Shown piece by piece: positions 8,497 to 16,715 of a stretch of 64,000 nucleotides of DNA. The notes beneath the pieces were generated by a model. It was not told the origin of the DNA. It saw only the letters and a list, made by a program, of their open reading frames with translations, and searched no databases. The stretch is from Nocardioides marmotae (lineage in GTDB: Bacteria; Actinomycetota; Actinomycetes; Propionibacteriales; Nocardioidaceae), in the NCBI RefSeq assembly GCF_013177455.1, contig NZ_CP053660.1:3410001-3474000 (forward strand), given 5' to 3'. The translations under genes were made by a program, and so were the position numbers. Within the stretch, counting starts at the first letter, position 1. Each line of letters starts with the position of its first letter.

Positions 8497-8811
8497 ATGG
8501 GGATCTTCGGGCTCGAACCGAGCGAGATGGGCGCAGCGGCGGCCACCTCGGAGGGCGCGGCGGGCGATGCGCGGAGCCACGACGGTTCCGCCACGCTGTC
8601 GACGCTCGGGTCGGCGCTGCCGGGCAGCACGACCGCACAGACCGCGCCGCAGCTCGGCACGGCCTGGGAGGACGGCGTGAGCGGCTGGGCCGACGAGGTC
8701 GACGACCTGGCCGAGTCGACCGAGAAGCTGACGCAGGACGCGAAGGAGACCGACTCCGGGTCCCGCGGGTTCTTCGAGCTGTTCCGCGGCCACCTGGGCG
8801 GTGGGTCGTGA
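8497..8811 (+). CDS. Small acidic helical protein, possible ESX/WXG100-like partner
   Basis: A 104-residue Ala/Ser/Gly/Glu-rich protein without signal peptide or membrane segment. It starts MGIFGLEPSEMGAAAATSEG and its second half is a long amphipathic helix containing WEDGVSGWADEVDDLAES; the WxxG-type turn recalls small type VII secretion partners such as WXG100 or EspC-like proteins. It is the first gene of a four-gene unit and overlaps the metallopeptidase gene by GTGA. Position directly before a helical-N-terminus effector is what one expects of a secretion partner. Function is inferred from size and context; I cannot assign a family. Confidence 0.6.
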   Translation: MGIFGLEPSEMGAAAATSEGAAGDARSHDGSATLSTLGSALPGSTTAQTAPQLGTAWEDGVSGWADEVDDLAESTEKLTQDAKETDSGSRGFFELFRGHLGGGS

Positions 8812-9896
8812 CGACCTGGTCGGAGGTCAAGCGGTGGTCCGGGGCCAAGGTCGCCGAGGCGGGGGAAGCCCTGGTCGCGGACGTCAAGGTCCTCGAACGC
8901 GCGAACGACGACCTCCGGGACCGCGCGGTCCCGGATTCGCTGGTCGGGCTCTCCGCGTGGGCGGCCCGCATCAAGCAGCGGTCGCTGGTCTCGATCATGG
9001 AGGAGCACGTCGAGGGGGCACGGACCTATGCGAAGGCCGTCCTCCGTGCCGAGGTGCGCGTCTCCGCGCTCGAGGAGGTGATCGTCCAGGTCGAGCACGA
9101 CGCGAAGACCCAGGAGTTCGCCGTCAACGGCGACGGATCGGTCGTCGACATCGCGACGCCGCGCACGTTCGAGACGCCGCGGCAGGCGGACGCGTGGTCC
9201 CAGCAGCGCATGAGGCTGCTCGACGCGCTCGTGGAACGGGTGGGGCAGGTCCTCACCGAGGCACTCGAGATCGACAGCGCACTGGAGGACGCCCGACCCG
9301 ACGACGCGTTCGCCGACGCGGGACCGCAGGGGGTCGTCGACCCCCTGGCGCGGCGCGAGTGGGAACAGATGAGCGACGAGGAGCGGCGGGCGGTGCTGGA
9401 GGAGATGACGGCGCGCCTCGCGGAGGAGTACGGGCTCGAGGACATCGACCTCGTCATCGAGGACCTCGAGGACCGGGACGGTGACGGCGTGGACGACGAC
9501 CCGAGCATGGACTCACACGGCTTCTACCGGGACAAGGACCGCAGCGTGCACCTGGACTCCAACGAGCTCGACGACCCCGACATCATCAACACCCTCGCCC
9601 ACGAGCTGCGGCACGGGATGCAGCACGAGGTGGCGCGCGACAACGACCCCAACCCGATCGACGACGGCCTCATCGGGCTCGGCATCAAGGACGATCCGTG
9701 GGACCCGCCGCCGGGGGTCAGCCGCGACGACGCCGAGCGGTGGGCCGAGAACTTCGACGACTACAAGCAGGCGGAGGACGACTTCGACGCCTACTACAAC
9801 CAGCCGGTCGAGGTCGACGCCCGGGAGGCCGGCGAGGACTACCTCGAGGACCTCACCCGTGAGGAGCTCGAGGAGCTGCAGGAGGCGAGCCGGTGA
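8808..9896 (+). CDS. Effector-like zinc metallopeptidase with helical N-terminal domain
   Basis: A 362-residue acidic protein. Residues 1-160 are predicted mostly alpha-helical with conserved-looking tryptophans, a layout typical of type VII-secreted or LXG-like effectors. The C-terminal part (about 205-345) holds a catalytic-type HELRH zinc site (H265, E266, H269) in TLAHELRHGMQHEV, preceded by GFYRDKDRSVHLDSNEL and followed by NQPVEVDAREAG, where E340 is a candidate third ligand. There is no signal peptide. The GTG start overlaps the small upstream gene, and the stop overlaps the next GTG. Likely a secreted or contact-dependent peptidase; target and secretion route are inferred. Confidence 0.65.
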   Translation: MTTWSEVKRWSGAKVAEAGEALVADVKVLERANDDLRDRAVPDSLVGLSAWAARIKQRSLVSIMEEHVEGARTYAKAVLRAEVRVSALEEVIVQVEHDAKTQEFAVNGDGSVVDIATPRTFETPRQADAWSQQRMRLLDALVERVGQVLTEALEIDSALEDARPDDAFADAGPQGVVDPLARREWEQMSDEERRAVLEEMTARLAEEYGLEDIDLVIEDLEDRDGDGVDDDPSMDSHGFYRDKDRSVHLDSNELDDPDIINTLAHELRHGMQHEVARDNDPNPIDDGLIGLGIKDDPWDPPPGVSRDDAERWAENFDDYKQAEDDFDAYYNQPVEVDAREAGEDYLEDLTREELEELQEASR

Positions 9897-10453
9897 CCCC
9901 CGCACCCCCGACAGCCCCTCCGGCCGGCCGGTCCACCTCGGCGCTCGACGAGGTGGCCGGGCTCGCGGCGGCGTACGCCCGCAGCCGCACGGCCGCGGAC
10001 CTGGACGGGCTCCGGGACGCCGTGCGCCGCAGCCCGGGGCTCGACCCGGGACTCGACGTCACCACCGTGGTGCGCCCGCTGCTCGCCGCCGGCCGGCACG
10101 CGGAGGTGGTCGCGGCGGTGCGCGACCTGATGCCCGGTGCGTTCCTGAGCCCCTCGGCCCACCTGGCCCTCGCCACCGCCCACGACGGGCTCGGCGACGC
10201 GGAGCGGGCGGGCATCGAGCGCGGCCGCGCCTGGCTCGCCCTCGCCTCGATCGCGTCCACCGGTGACGGCACCCCGGAGCATCCGTTCAGCGTGCTGCGG
10301 GTCTCCGACGAGTACGACGTGCTGCGCTCGCGAGGCCTGCGCCCCGCCGGCCAGCGCACCGTCACCCGCGGCGGCCGCGACCTCGACGTGCTCCGCTGCT
10401 CCGACGGCAGTGACCTGTGGTTCGACGTCACCGCCCTCCGGGTCCGCGGGTGA
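9893..10453 (+). CDS. DUF4919-like protein, candidate immunity or accessory factor of the metallopeptidase
   Basis: A 186-residue soluble protein with no signal peptide. The N-terminal two thirds are helical and TPR-like (LAAAYARSRTAADLDGL, then LALATAHDGLGDAERAG). The C-terminal segment TPEHPFSVLRVSDEYDVL followed by LWFDVTALRVRG resembles the DUF4919 pattern as I remember it. It is translationally coupled on both sides by GTGA overlaps. Because it directly follows the peptidase gene it is a candidate antitoxin or chaperone, but nothing in the sequence proves that. Confidence 0.55.
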   Translation: MTPAPPTAPPAGRSTSALDEVAGLAAAYARSRTAADLDGLRDAVRRSPGLDPGLDVTTVVRPLLAAGRHAEVVAAVRDLMPGAFLSPSAHLALATAHDGLGDAERAGIERGRAWLALASIASTGDGTPEHPFSVLRVSDEYDVLRSRGLRPAGQRTVTRGGRDLDVLRCSDGSDLWFDVTALRVRG

Positions 10454-11511
10454 CCCGGCGCAGGCACTGGACCGGCGTCGCAGCGGGCGTCCTGGCGCTC
10501 GCGGCCGTCGCGTCGACCGCCGGCTGCTCCGGCGAGGAGGACGACCCGGGGGGCTCGGGCACCGGCCTGAGCGGTGACGTCGACCGGGTCCCCGGCCAGC
10601 TGGTCGTCGCCGACTGGGCCGCCACCGACCCCGCCGGCGAGCGGCTCGTCGCGCCCTGCCTCGACGAGCTGTGCGTGTGGGACACCGCCTCCGGCGCGCT
10701 CCGGACGACGTACGACGGCGGGCGGGTCGTCGCGTGGTCGCCCGACGGCGAGCTGCTGGCCACCAGCGAGGTGGAGTCGAACCGGCCGGTCGTCGAGCTG
10801 CTCGACGCCGCGACCGGCGAGGTGTCGCAGACGCTCGTCGGTCACGACGAGGTCGAGCCGGGCGAGGGGGCCGAGGGGATCCAGGCGCTGGCGTTCGGAG
10901 CCGGCGGCGTCCTCGCCAGCGCCGGCCCCGACGGCACGGTCCGCCTCTGGTCGACCGACGACGGGTCCGCCGGCGCGGCCCTGGAGACCGCCTCCGACGC
11001 TCCGGACCAGCTCGCGTTCTCACCCGGCGGCTCCGTGCTCGCGGTCGCCGCCCCGGACGAGCCCGTCGAGCTGTGGGACCCGGCCTCGGGCGAGCAGGTC
11101 GCGGTCCTCGACGCGCCCCCGCAGGAGACCGTCGTCTACTCACCGGACGGGCGGCTGCTGGCGACGGCGACGAGCGCGGCCGACGCGGACGCCACGGTGA
11201 CGCTGTGGGACACCGCGACGGGTGAGCCGCTGCGTACCTATCCCGGGGGCGTCCAGGCCTACCGGCTCGCCTTCTCACCCGACGGCGTGGTCCTGGCGAT
11301 GACGCAGAAGGACGACGCGGACGTCCTGCTCTGGCCGGTGTCGGGGGACGCGACACCCCGCCGCGTGAGCGGCCTCGCCGAGCCGGCCCGCAGCGTGCTG
11401 TGGTCGCCGGACGGCTCGACCCTGTGGGCGGTCAGCGGCACCGAGGGCGTGGTCGCGCTCGACGCGCGCACCGGTCGCGAGCGTCGGAGGTTCGAGCTGC
11501 CGGAGGAATGA
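10450..11511 (+). CDS. WD40-like beta-propeller lipoprotein
   Basis: A 353-residue exported protein. The N-terminus is basic (RRRHW), then hydrophobic, then a lipobox STAGC with C26. The mature chain contains about six to seven WD40/propeller repeats with endings such as LCVWDTASG, VRLWSTDDG, VELWDPASG, VTLWDTATG and VLLWPVSG, and strands of the FSPDGRLLATA type. It should sit on the outer membrane face as a protein-interaction platform. It is the last gene of the coupled four-gene unit and may dock or regulate the peptidase. A solitary GTG start overlaps the previous stop. Confidence 0.85.
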   Translation: MTRRRHWTGVAAGVLALAAVASTAGCSGEEDDPGGSGTGLSGDVDRVPGQLVVADWAATDPAGERLVAPCLDELCVWDTASGALRTTYDGGRVVAWSPDGELLATSEVESNRPVVELLDAATGEVSQTLVGHDEVEPGEGAEGIQALAFGAGGVLASAGPDGTVRLWSTDDGSAGAALETASDAPDQLAFSPGGSVLAVAAPDEPVELWDPASGEQVAVLDAPPQETVVYSPDGRLLATATSAADADATVTLWDTATGEPLRTYPGGVQAYRLAFSPDGVVLAMTQKDDADVLLWPVSGDATPRRVSGLAEPARSVLWSPDGSTLWAVSGTEGVVALDARTGRERRRFELPEE

Positions 11512-11664
11512 GCAGCGACGGCACACCTCCTCGAGCAACCTCGAGCCGCGAGCGATCCACACGATCGGATCGCGAGCAAGGCACCGGGGCCGGAGGCGGA
11601 CGACGGCGGGCAGGCCCGGGCGACAACCTCCGGCGTACGCCCGTCCCCGAGGCCGCAGTTCAGC

Positions 11665-11740
11665 TCACCGGGTTTCGACACGGCTCGCTGGCGCTCGCCT
11701 GCTCAACCAGCGATGGGGCGCTCGCCTGCTCAACCAGCGA
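11665..11740. repeat. Dispersed palindromic repeat, one long copy plus a tandem half-copy
   Basis: The segment from tcaccgggtttcgacacgg to ctcaaccagcg is a diverged member of the repeat that forms the arrays near both DUF222-HNH genes. A 23-base piece, gcgctcgcctgctcaaccag plus cga, occurs at 11691-11713 and again at 11718-11740. Another hairpin in this 234-base gap, gcgatcc (11552-11558) with ggatcgc (11567-11573), could help end transcription of the propeller gene. Confidence 0.55.
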
Positions 11741-11745
11741 GGGGA

Positions 11746-13209
11746 TCAGCAGGCGGCGCCGAGGTCCTCGGCCTGGTTGGCGGCGTACCCCTCGGCCATC
11801 GAGCCGAGCGAGCCGCCGGTGACCGAGTCGGGGGTCGGCTTGGGCTTCGCGCCGCCGCCCTTGGCGGTGGCGACACCCTCCGCGCGGTCGATGGCCTGCT
11901 CGACCTTGCTGCGGACCAGGTCGATGTCGGGGTCGGAGGTGACGATCATCGGCGGGACCAGCGAGAGGGTGGAGAGCTTCTGGCCGCGGGCCTTGAGCGC
12001 GAGGTCCATGAACGTGTCGAGCTCGGAGGCCGGCAGGTTCGTGGAGATCATGTCGGCGGAGGCCTGGGCGATCCGCTCGAAGTTCCGGACGGCCGACTGC
12101 GGGCTGACCTGCTGGAGCATCGCGTTCATGACGCACTTCTGCCGCGCCATCCGCGAGTAGTCGTCGGAGCCCTCGCGGGCCCGGGCGTACCAGAGGGTGT
12201 CGTGCCCGTTGAGCTTACGGACGCCGGGCTCGATGTAGTGGAAGGTCTTCTCGTGCGGCAGCCCGACGGGGATCGGCTGCCGGACGTTGAGGGTGACGCC
12301 GCCGACGGCGTCGACCAGGCCCTTGAACCCGTCGAGGTTCACCAGCGCCCAGTAGTTGATCCGCAGGTCGGTGATGCCCTCGACCGCGGCGACGGTCGCG
12401 TCGATGCCGGGGTTCTCGGAGTCCTCGAAGAGCTCGCTGTGGTCCTGGGCCCAGGTGCTGACGCCGTTGAGGTAGCAGCCGTCGCAGTCGAAGCCGTCGG
12501 GGAACTCCTCGGCCATCGGCGTGCCGTCGCGGAACGGGAAGTTCGCCAGGTTGCGCGGCAGGCCGATGAGCACGGTGCGGCCGGTCTCGGCGTCGATGGA
12601 GGCGACGGTGAGCGAGTCGGGCCGCAGGCCCCAGCGGCCGGCGCCGGCGTCGCCGCCGAGCAGGAGCACGTTGAACCGGCCGTCGTGGGCACCGACGACC
12701 TTGTCGGAGCCGAACATGGTGAGGATGAAGTCGCGCTGGACGGCGACCATGTGCGCGCCGAAGAGCATGGTGCCGATCACCGAGAGGCACAGCACGCCGT
12801 TGACGCCCACGACCGCACGGCGGTGCGCGAGGCCCAGGGTCAGCGGCTGGCCGATCCGCCAGGCGTCGAGGAACAGCGCTGCCCAGGCGATCGCCCCGAC
12901 CATCAGCGCCAGGCGCAGCGCGAGCAGCAGCCCGGTGTCGGAGAACAGGGTGAACAGCACCTGGTGGTGCAGCAGCCCGACCAGCAGCAGGAGCGCGCCC
13001 GAGGCGAGGACGCCGAGCCACACGCGCAGCGCGATCAGGCCGATGCGCCGGTTGCCCGCGACCAGCTGGGCCGAGCCGGGCACGAGGAGGGTCATCACCA
13101 TGAGCGCGATCGCACGACGGAAGCGCACACGCGCCGCGCGCTCCTCGGCGGGGGTGCGCGGCCCGCGGCCCGAGCCGTCGAGCAACCCGGGGGAAGAGAC
13201 GGGTGGCAT
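11746..13209 (-). CDS. LytR-CpsA-Psr (LCP) family protein with a four-helix membrane domain
   Basis: A 487-residue membrane protein. LCP enzymes transfer undecaprenyl-linked polymers (arabinogalactan or teichoic acid type) onto peptidoglycan outside the membrane. The LCP domain starts near residue 178 with FNVLLLGGDAGAGRWGLRPDS, followed by TVLIGLPRNLANFPF and NYWALVNLDGFKGLVDAVGG, and ends in a variable tail closing with a cysteine. Unlike most LCPs, which have one anchor helix, four membrane segments are predicted (about 32-50, 57-80, 92-115, 131-155), with a PGSAQLVAGN turn after the first. GAGG lies seven bases before the ATG at 13209; an ATG two codons earlier (13215) is too close to it. 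Confidence 0.9.
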   Translation of the reverse strand: MPPVSSPGLLDGSGRGPRTPAEERAARVRFRRAIALMVMTLLVPGSAQLVAGNRRIGLIALRVWLGVLASGALLLLVGLLHHQVLFTLFSDTGLLLALRLALMVGAIAWAALFLDAWRIGQPLTLGLAHRRAVVGVNGVLCLSVIGTMLFGAHMVAVQRDFILTMFGSDKVVGAHDGRFNVLLLGGDAGAGRWGLRPDSLTVASIDAETGRTVLIGLPRNLANFPFRDGTPMAEEFPDGFDCDGCYLNGVSTWAQDHSELFEDSENPGIDATVAAVEGITDLRINYWALVNLDGFKGLVDAVGGVTLNVRQPIPVGLPHEKTFHYIEPGVRKLNGHDTLWYARAREGSDDYSRMARQKCVMNAMLQQVSPQSAVRNFERIAQASADMISTNLPASELDTFMDLALKARGQKLSTLSLVPPMIVTSDPDIDLVRSKVEQAIDRAEGVATAKGGGAKPKPTPDSVTGGSLGSMAEGYAANQAEDLGAAC

Positions 13210-13339
13210 CGACATGCCTCTTTCTGCTGGGTACTGCTGTGAGTACTGAAGGGGAAGGTCAGTGCTGCCCGGTCAGTATCACCAGTCCCAGGCGTCACAG
13301 CGGTCCGCGACGCGCCGGAGGGCCGGATCGGCCTCCCGC

Positions 13340-13885
13340 TCAGGTGTCGCGTGGGCCACGCCGGCCCGACTCGATCTCCTCGCGCCGGGCCAGCCGGTGC
13401 GCGCGCCGGATCTCGGCCTCGCGCTGGCGACGTACCTCGTCGGGGGTCTCGGGGCGCAGCGGCGGCACCGGCCGCGAGCCGCTCTCGGGCGTGACCGCGA
13501 CGAAGACGAAGTACGCCGACGCGACGTGCAGCGAGGTCACCGTCGGGTCGTCCCAGGGCTGGGCCTCGATGCGCACCCCGATCTCCATCGAGGACCGCCC
13601 GGCCCAGTTGACCTGGGCGTAGGTGCGGACGATGTCGCCGACGTGCACCGGCTCGAGGAAGGTCATCTCGTCCAGCGCGGCGGTCACCGCCTGGCCGCCG
13701 CTGTGCCGCTGCGCGACGACACCGGCCGCGGAGTCGGCGAGCTTGACGATCTCCCCGCCGTGGATGTTGCCGAGCAGGTTGGCCTCGCGGACGGTGACGA
13801 CCTGGCCCAGGGAGACCCGGGCGTACGACGGCGGCAGGGGCTCGAGCGGGCTCCCGGACGCTCCTGCGTGCTCGGGCTGCGACAT
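13340..13885 (-). CDS. Acyl-CoA thioesterase, hotdog fold (YciA/BACH type)
   Basis: A 181-residue cytosolic enzyme hydrolysing acyl-CoA to free acid and CoA. The hotdog core shows NLLGNIHGGEIVKLADSAAG, with the catalytic-type acidic residue in the central helix, then ALDEMTFLEPVHVGDIV and VASAYFVFVAV. The charged tail (RRQREAEIRRAHRLARR) is typical of this group. The ATG at 13885 has a -10 hexamer TACCGT six bases upstream on its strand, shared as a palindrome with the divergent LCP gene. Substrate chain length cannot be predicted. Confidence 0.88.
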   Translation of the reverse strand: MSQPEHAGASGSPLEPLPPSYARVSLGQVVTVREANLLGNIHGGEIVKLADSAAGVVAQRHSGGQAVTAALDEMTFLEPVHVGDIVRTYAQVNWAGRSSMEIGVRIEAQPWDDPTVTSLHVASAYFVFVAVTPESGSRPVPPLRPETPDEVRRQREAEIRRAHRLARREEIESGRRGPRDT

Positions 13886-13891
13886 GCCGGC

Positions 13892-13901
13892 ACGGTACCG
13901 T
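13892..13901. promoter_or_regulatory. Bidirectional leaderless promoter: shared palindromic -10
   Basis: The perfect palindrome acggtaccgt reads TACCGT on both strands. On the plus strand the hexamer 13896-13901 ends seven bases before the ATG at 13909; on the minus strand the hexamer 13897-13892 ends six bases before the ATG at 13885. Neither gene has a Shine-Dalgarno sequence in its very short leader. Confidence 0.6.
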
Positions 13902-13908
13902 CCGCACC

Positions 13909-15219
13909 ATGGCAGATCGTCCCCGGAACGGCGGGCCCGAGGGGGACCCGCCGGAGTACGGCTGGCTCTACGGCGGCAAGCAGGGCGGGGCGTCCGGCCC
14001 CGCCGGGCAGGAGCCCCCACGCAGGCCCCGGCAGCCCCGGCCGGCCCGCGAGCCGCGCCCCGACGAGACCCGGGTCATGCCGGTGCAGCCGCGCGAGGGC
14101 GGCCGATCGCGTGGCGCCCAGCCGACCCAGCCCGTCCAGCCGACTCCGCGCCCGACCCCGCGCCCGACCCCGCAGCGCTCCCCCGGCGGCCCCGGCGGCC
14201 CCGGCGGTCCCACCGGGCCCTCGCGCCCGGCCGGCCGGTCCCGCCGCGGCCTCCGGCTCCCGCGCCCGCGGGTGCGCTGGATCTTCCTGCTGCTCCTCGC
14301 GTGGATCGCCTACCTGGTGGTCGTGCCGGTCCTGGCGTGGAACGACGTCGAGAAGGTCGCCTTCGAGCCCGACGGCGAGCGGCCCGCCGACCAGCCGGGG
14401 ACGACGTACCTCATGGTCGGTAGCGACTCCCGCAGCGACCTCTCGCCCGAGGAGCGCAAGCGGCTCGGCACCGGCGGCGCGGAGGGGCAGCGCACCGACA
14501 CGATCATGCTGCTGCACACCGGCTCCGGGCCGAACCTGCTGATGTCGATCCCCCGCGACTCCAACGTCGAGGTGCCCGGCTACGGCACGACCAAGATCAA
14601 CGCGGCGTACGCCTTCGGCGGCCCCAAGCTCCTGGTCCGCACGATCGAGAACGCGACCGGCATCCGCATCGACGACTACGTCGAGATCGGCATGGGCGGC
14701 CTCGCCGGCGTGGTCGACGCGGTCGGCGGGATCGAGATCTGCCCCGAGAACGCGATGAAGGACCCGCAGGCCAAGCTCGACATCAAGGCCGGCTGCCAGG
14801 AGGCGGACGGCGCGACGGCGCTCGGCTACGCGCGCTCGCGCAAGACCTACACCCGCTTCGGCGACACCCAGCGTGCGCAGGCCCAGCGCGAGGTGGTCGC
14901 GGCGATCGGCACGAAGGTGCTCTCGCCGTGGACGGTGCTCAACCCGTTCCGCTACTGGGACCTCAACCAGTCGGTGCCGGGCTTCTTCGCCTTCGGCGAG
15001 GGCACCAGCCCGATCCGCGCCGCGATGTGGGCGATGGCGATGACCCGCGTCAACGGCGAGGCGGGCCTCACCTGCGGCGTCCCGATCAGCGACCTGGCCG
15101 TCACCTGGGACCCCGAGCGCTCGGAGCAGATGTTCCAGGCCATCATCGACGACGACACCGACTCGATCCCGCGGCGGCTGTGCACTCCGACGGGACTGCC
15201 GAAGGAAGTGACCGGATGA
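13909..15219 (+). CDS. LytR-CpsA-Psr (LCP) family protein
   Basis: A 436-residue protein with a proline/glycine/arginine-rich cytoplasmic arm of about 120 residues, one membrane helix (about 123-144) and an extracellular LCP domain. Core motifs are TTYLMVGSDSRSDL, QRTDTIMLLHTG, LMSIPRDSNVEVPGYG, TKINAAYAFGGPKLLVRTIE, VDAVGGIEI and ALGYARSRKTYTRFGD, with the arginines and aspartates that hold the prenyl pyrophosphate. It is thus a canonical cell-wall glycopolymer ligase candidate, unlike the multi-span LCP at 11746-13209. The stop overlaps the enoyl-CoA hydratase start (ATGA). The disordered arm may be phosphorylated or bind cytoplasmic partners. Confidence 0.93.
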   Translation: MADRPRNGGPEGDPPEYGWLYGGKQGGASGPAGQEPPRRPRQPRPAREPRPDETRVMPVQPREGGRSRGAQPTQPVQPTPRPTPRPTPQRSPGGPGGPGGPTGPSRPAGRSRRGLRLPRPRVRWIFLLLLAWIAYLVVVPVLAWNDVEKVAFEPDGERPADQPGTTYLMVGSDSRSDLSPEERKRLGTGGAEGQRTDTIMLLHTGSGPNLLMSIPRDSNVEVPGYGTTKINAAYAFGGPKLLVRTIENATGIRIDDYVEIGMGGLAGVVDAVGGIEICPENAMKDPQAKLDIKAGCQEADGATALGYARSRKTYTRFGDTQRAQAQREVVAAIGTKVLSPWTVLNPFRYWDLNQSVPGFFAFGEGTSPIRAAMWAMAMTRVNGEAGLTCGVPISDLAVTWDPERSEQMFQAIIDDDTDSIPRRLCTPTGLPKEVTG

Positions 15220-16082
15220 GCTTCGAGACCCTGCTGTGGGACGTCGACGACCTGGGCGTCGCGACGCTGACCCTCCACCGCCCCGACCAGCTCAACGCGT
15301 TCAGCGTGACGATGGCCCGCGAGCTCGAGCACGTCTTCCGGACCGACGCGCTCGCCGACGACGTCCGGGCCGTGGTCGTGACCGGCGCCGGGCGGGCGTT
15401 CTGCGCCGGGATGGACCTCTCCGCGGACGGCAACGTCTTCGGGCTCGACGAGTCGGTGCGGCCCGACCCGGCGCAGTTCCGCGCCGCCTACGACCAGGAA
15501 CCGTACGACGCCGGCGTCCGCGACACCGGCGGCAAGGTGACCCTGGCGATCCACGCGCTGCCCAAGCCGGTCATCGCCGCGATCAACGGCCCCGCGGTCG
15601 GCATCGGCGCGACCATGACGCTGGCGATGGACCTGCGCCTGGCCTCGACCAAGGCCCGGATCGGGTTCGTCTTCGGCCGGCTCGGGATCGTGCCGGAGGC
15701 GGCGTCGTCGTACTTCCTGCCCCGCGTGGTCGGCATGCAGCAGGCCCTGGAGTGGGTCTACTCCGCGGACATCCTCACCGCCGAGCAGGCGCTCGCCGGA
15801 CGGCTGCTCCGCTCGGTGCACCAGCCCGACGAGCTGCTGCCGGCCGCCCAGGAGCTGGCCCGGTCGTTCGTGAAGGGGCGCTCCCCCGTCGCGCTCGGCC
15901 TGGCCAAGCAGCTCCTGCACCGGGGCGCGGCCGCCGCCGACCCGCTCGAGGCGCACCTCAACGACTCCCTGGCGATGTACTGGACCTCGCTCGGGGACGG
16001 CAAGGAGGGCGTCACCGCCTTCCGCGAGAAGCGCGAGCCGCGGTTCACCGGGCGCGCCTCGGAGCTCCCGCCGGTCTTCTAG
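15216..16082 (+). CDS. Enoyl-CoA hydratase/isomerase (crotonase) family protein
   Basis: A 288-residue crotonase-fold enzyme of acyl-CoA metabolism. Visible signatures are VATLTLHRPDQLNAFS, the oxyanion-hole segment RAFCAGMDLSADG, KPVIAAINGPAVGIGATMTLAMD and GFVFGRLGIVPEAASSYFLPR; the glutamate in IVPEAA is at the usual catalytic position. The insert after GMDLSADG makes it longer than the basic 260-residue type. The ATG overlaps the LCP stop, a coupling without obvious functional logic. A strong hairpin terminator follows the stop codon. The exact substrate is open. Confidence 0.9.
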   Translation: MSFETLLWDVDDLGVATLTLHRPDQLNAFSVTMARELEHVFRTDALADDVRAVVVTGAGRAFCAGMDLSADGNVFGLDESVRPDPAQFRAAYDQEPYDAGVRDTGGKVTLAIHALPKPVIAAINGPAVGIGATMTLAMDLRLASTKARIGFVFGRLGIVPEAASSYFLPRVVGMQQALEWVYSADILTAEQALAGRLLRSVHQPDELLPAAQELARSFVKGRSPVALGLAKQLLHRGAAAADPLEAHLNDSLAMYWTSLGDGKEGVTAFREKREPRFTGRASELPPVF

Positions 16083-16091
16083 GAGCAGACG

Positions 16092-16129
16092 CGACCGGGG
16101 CGTGGACCCGAGGGTCCACGCCCCGGTCG
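16092..16129. terminator. Bidirectional hairpin terminator
   Basis: cgaccggggcgtggaccc (16092-16109) pairs perfectly with gggtccacgccccggtcg (16112-16129), leaving two bases between arms. It sits between the convergent enoyl-CoA hydratase and Dps genes, ten bases after the former's stop. No T-run follows, as is usual in GC-rich actinobacteria. Confidence 0.8.
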
Positions 16130-16160
16130 TGGGTGCGTGCGGTGTGCGGTGTGCGGTGGG

Positions 16161-16709
16161 TCAGCCGGCGGCCTTGGCCGCCTCGGCCTCGGTCGTGGCG
16201 CCGGCGGTGCTGAGGTTGCCGCCCTTGTCCTCGAGGTGCGCCCGGACGAACCAGTGGAACAGCTCCAGCTGGGTGGTCTGGCTGACGAACATGTCCTCGG
16301 TGACCGGGTCGAGCTCGCCGAGCTCCTCGAAGCCCTTGCGGTAGTCCTCGATCACACCGGTGTAGACGAGGTCGAGGGCGCCGAGGTGCTCCTGGGTCGT
16401 GGCGCGTCCGATGGAGTACTCGTCCCACGTCCGGCTCTTCACGAGCCGGCCTGGCGTGCCGACCGGCGAGCCACCGAGGGTCGCGATGCGCTCGGCGAGC
16501 TCGTCGGCGAAGCCGCGGATCGCCTCGACCTGCGGGTCGAGCATCTCGTGGACGGCGATGAAGTGCGGACCGACGACGTTCCAGTGGATGTGCTTGAGCG
16601 TCAGGTGCAGGTCGTTGGTGGCGTCGAGCCGGCCCTGGAGCAGCTCGATGACGCGCTGGGCGTCGGACTCGCTCATGCCGGGAACCGTGTAGCGGAGCTT
16701 CTTGGTCAT
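16161..16709 (-). CDS. Dps-family DNA-binding ferritin-like protein
   Basis: A 182-residue iron-storage and DNA-protection protein. The ferroxidase region reads LTLKHIHWNVVGPHFIAVHEMLDPQ with the histidine and acidic pattern shared across the two-fold interface, followed by RGFADELAERIATLGGSP and later LELFHWFVRAHLED. The N-terminus MTKKLRYTVPGM and the alanine-rich C-terminal tail may bind DNA. The -10-like TACCTG ends six bases before the ATG, suggesting a leaderless message. Role: oxidation of ferrous iron by peroxide and protection of stationary-phase DNA. Length is normal for actinobacterial Dps. Confidence 0.9.
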   Translation of the reverse strand: MTKKLRYTVPGMSESDAQRVIELLQGRLDATNDLHLTLKHIHWNVVGPHFIAVHEMLDPQVEAIRGFADELAERIATLGGSPVGTPGRLVKSRTWDEYSIGRATTQEHLGALDLVYTGVIEDYRKGFEELGELDPVTEDMFVSQTTQLELFHWFVRAHLEDKGGNLSTAGATTEAEAAKAAG

Positions 16710-16715
16710 GTCGCG

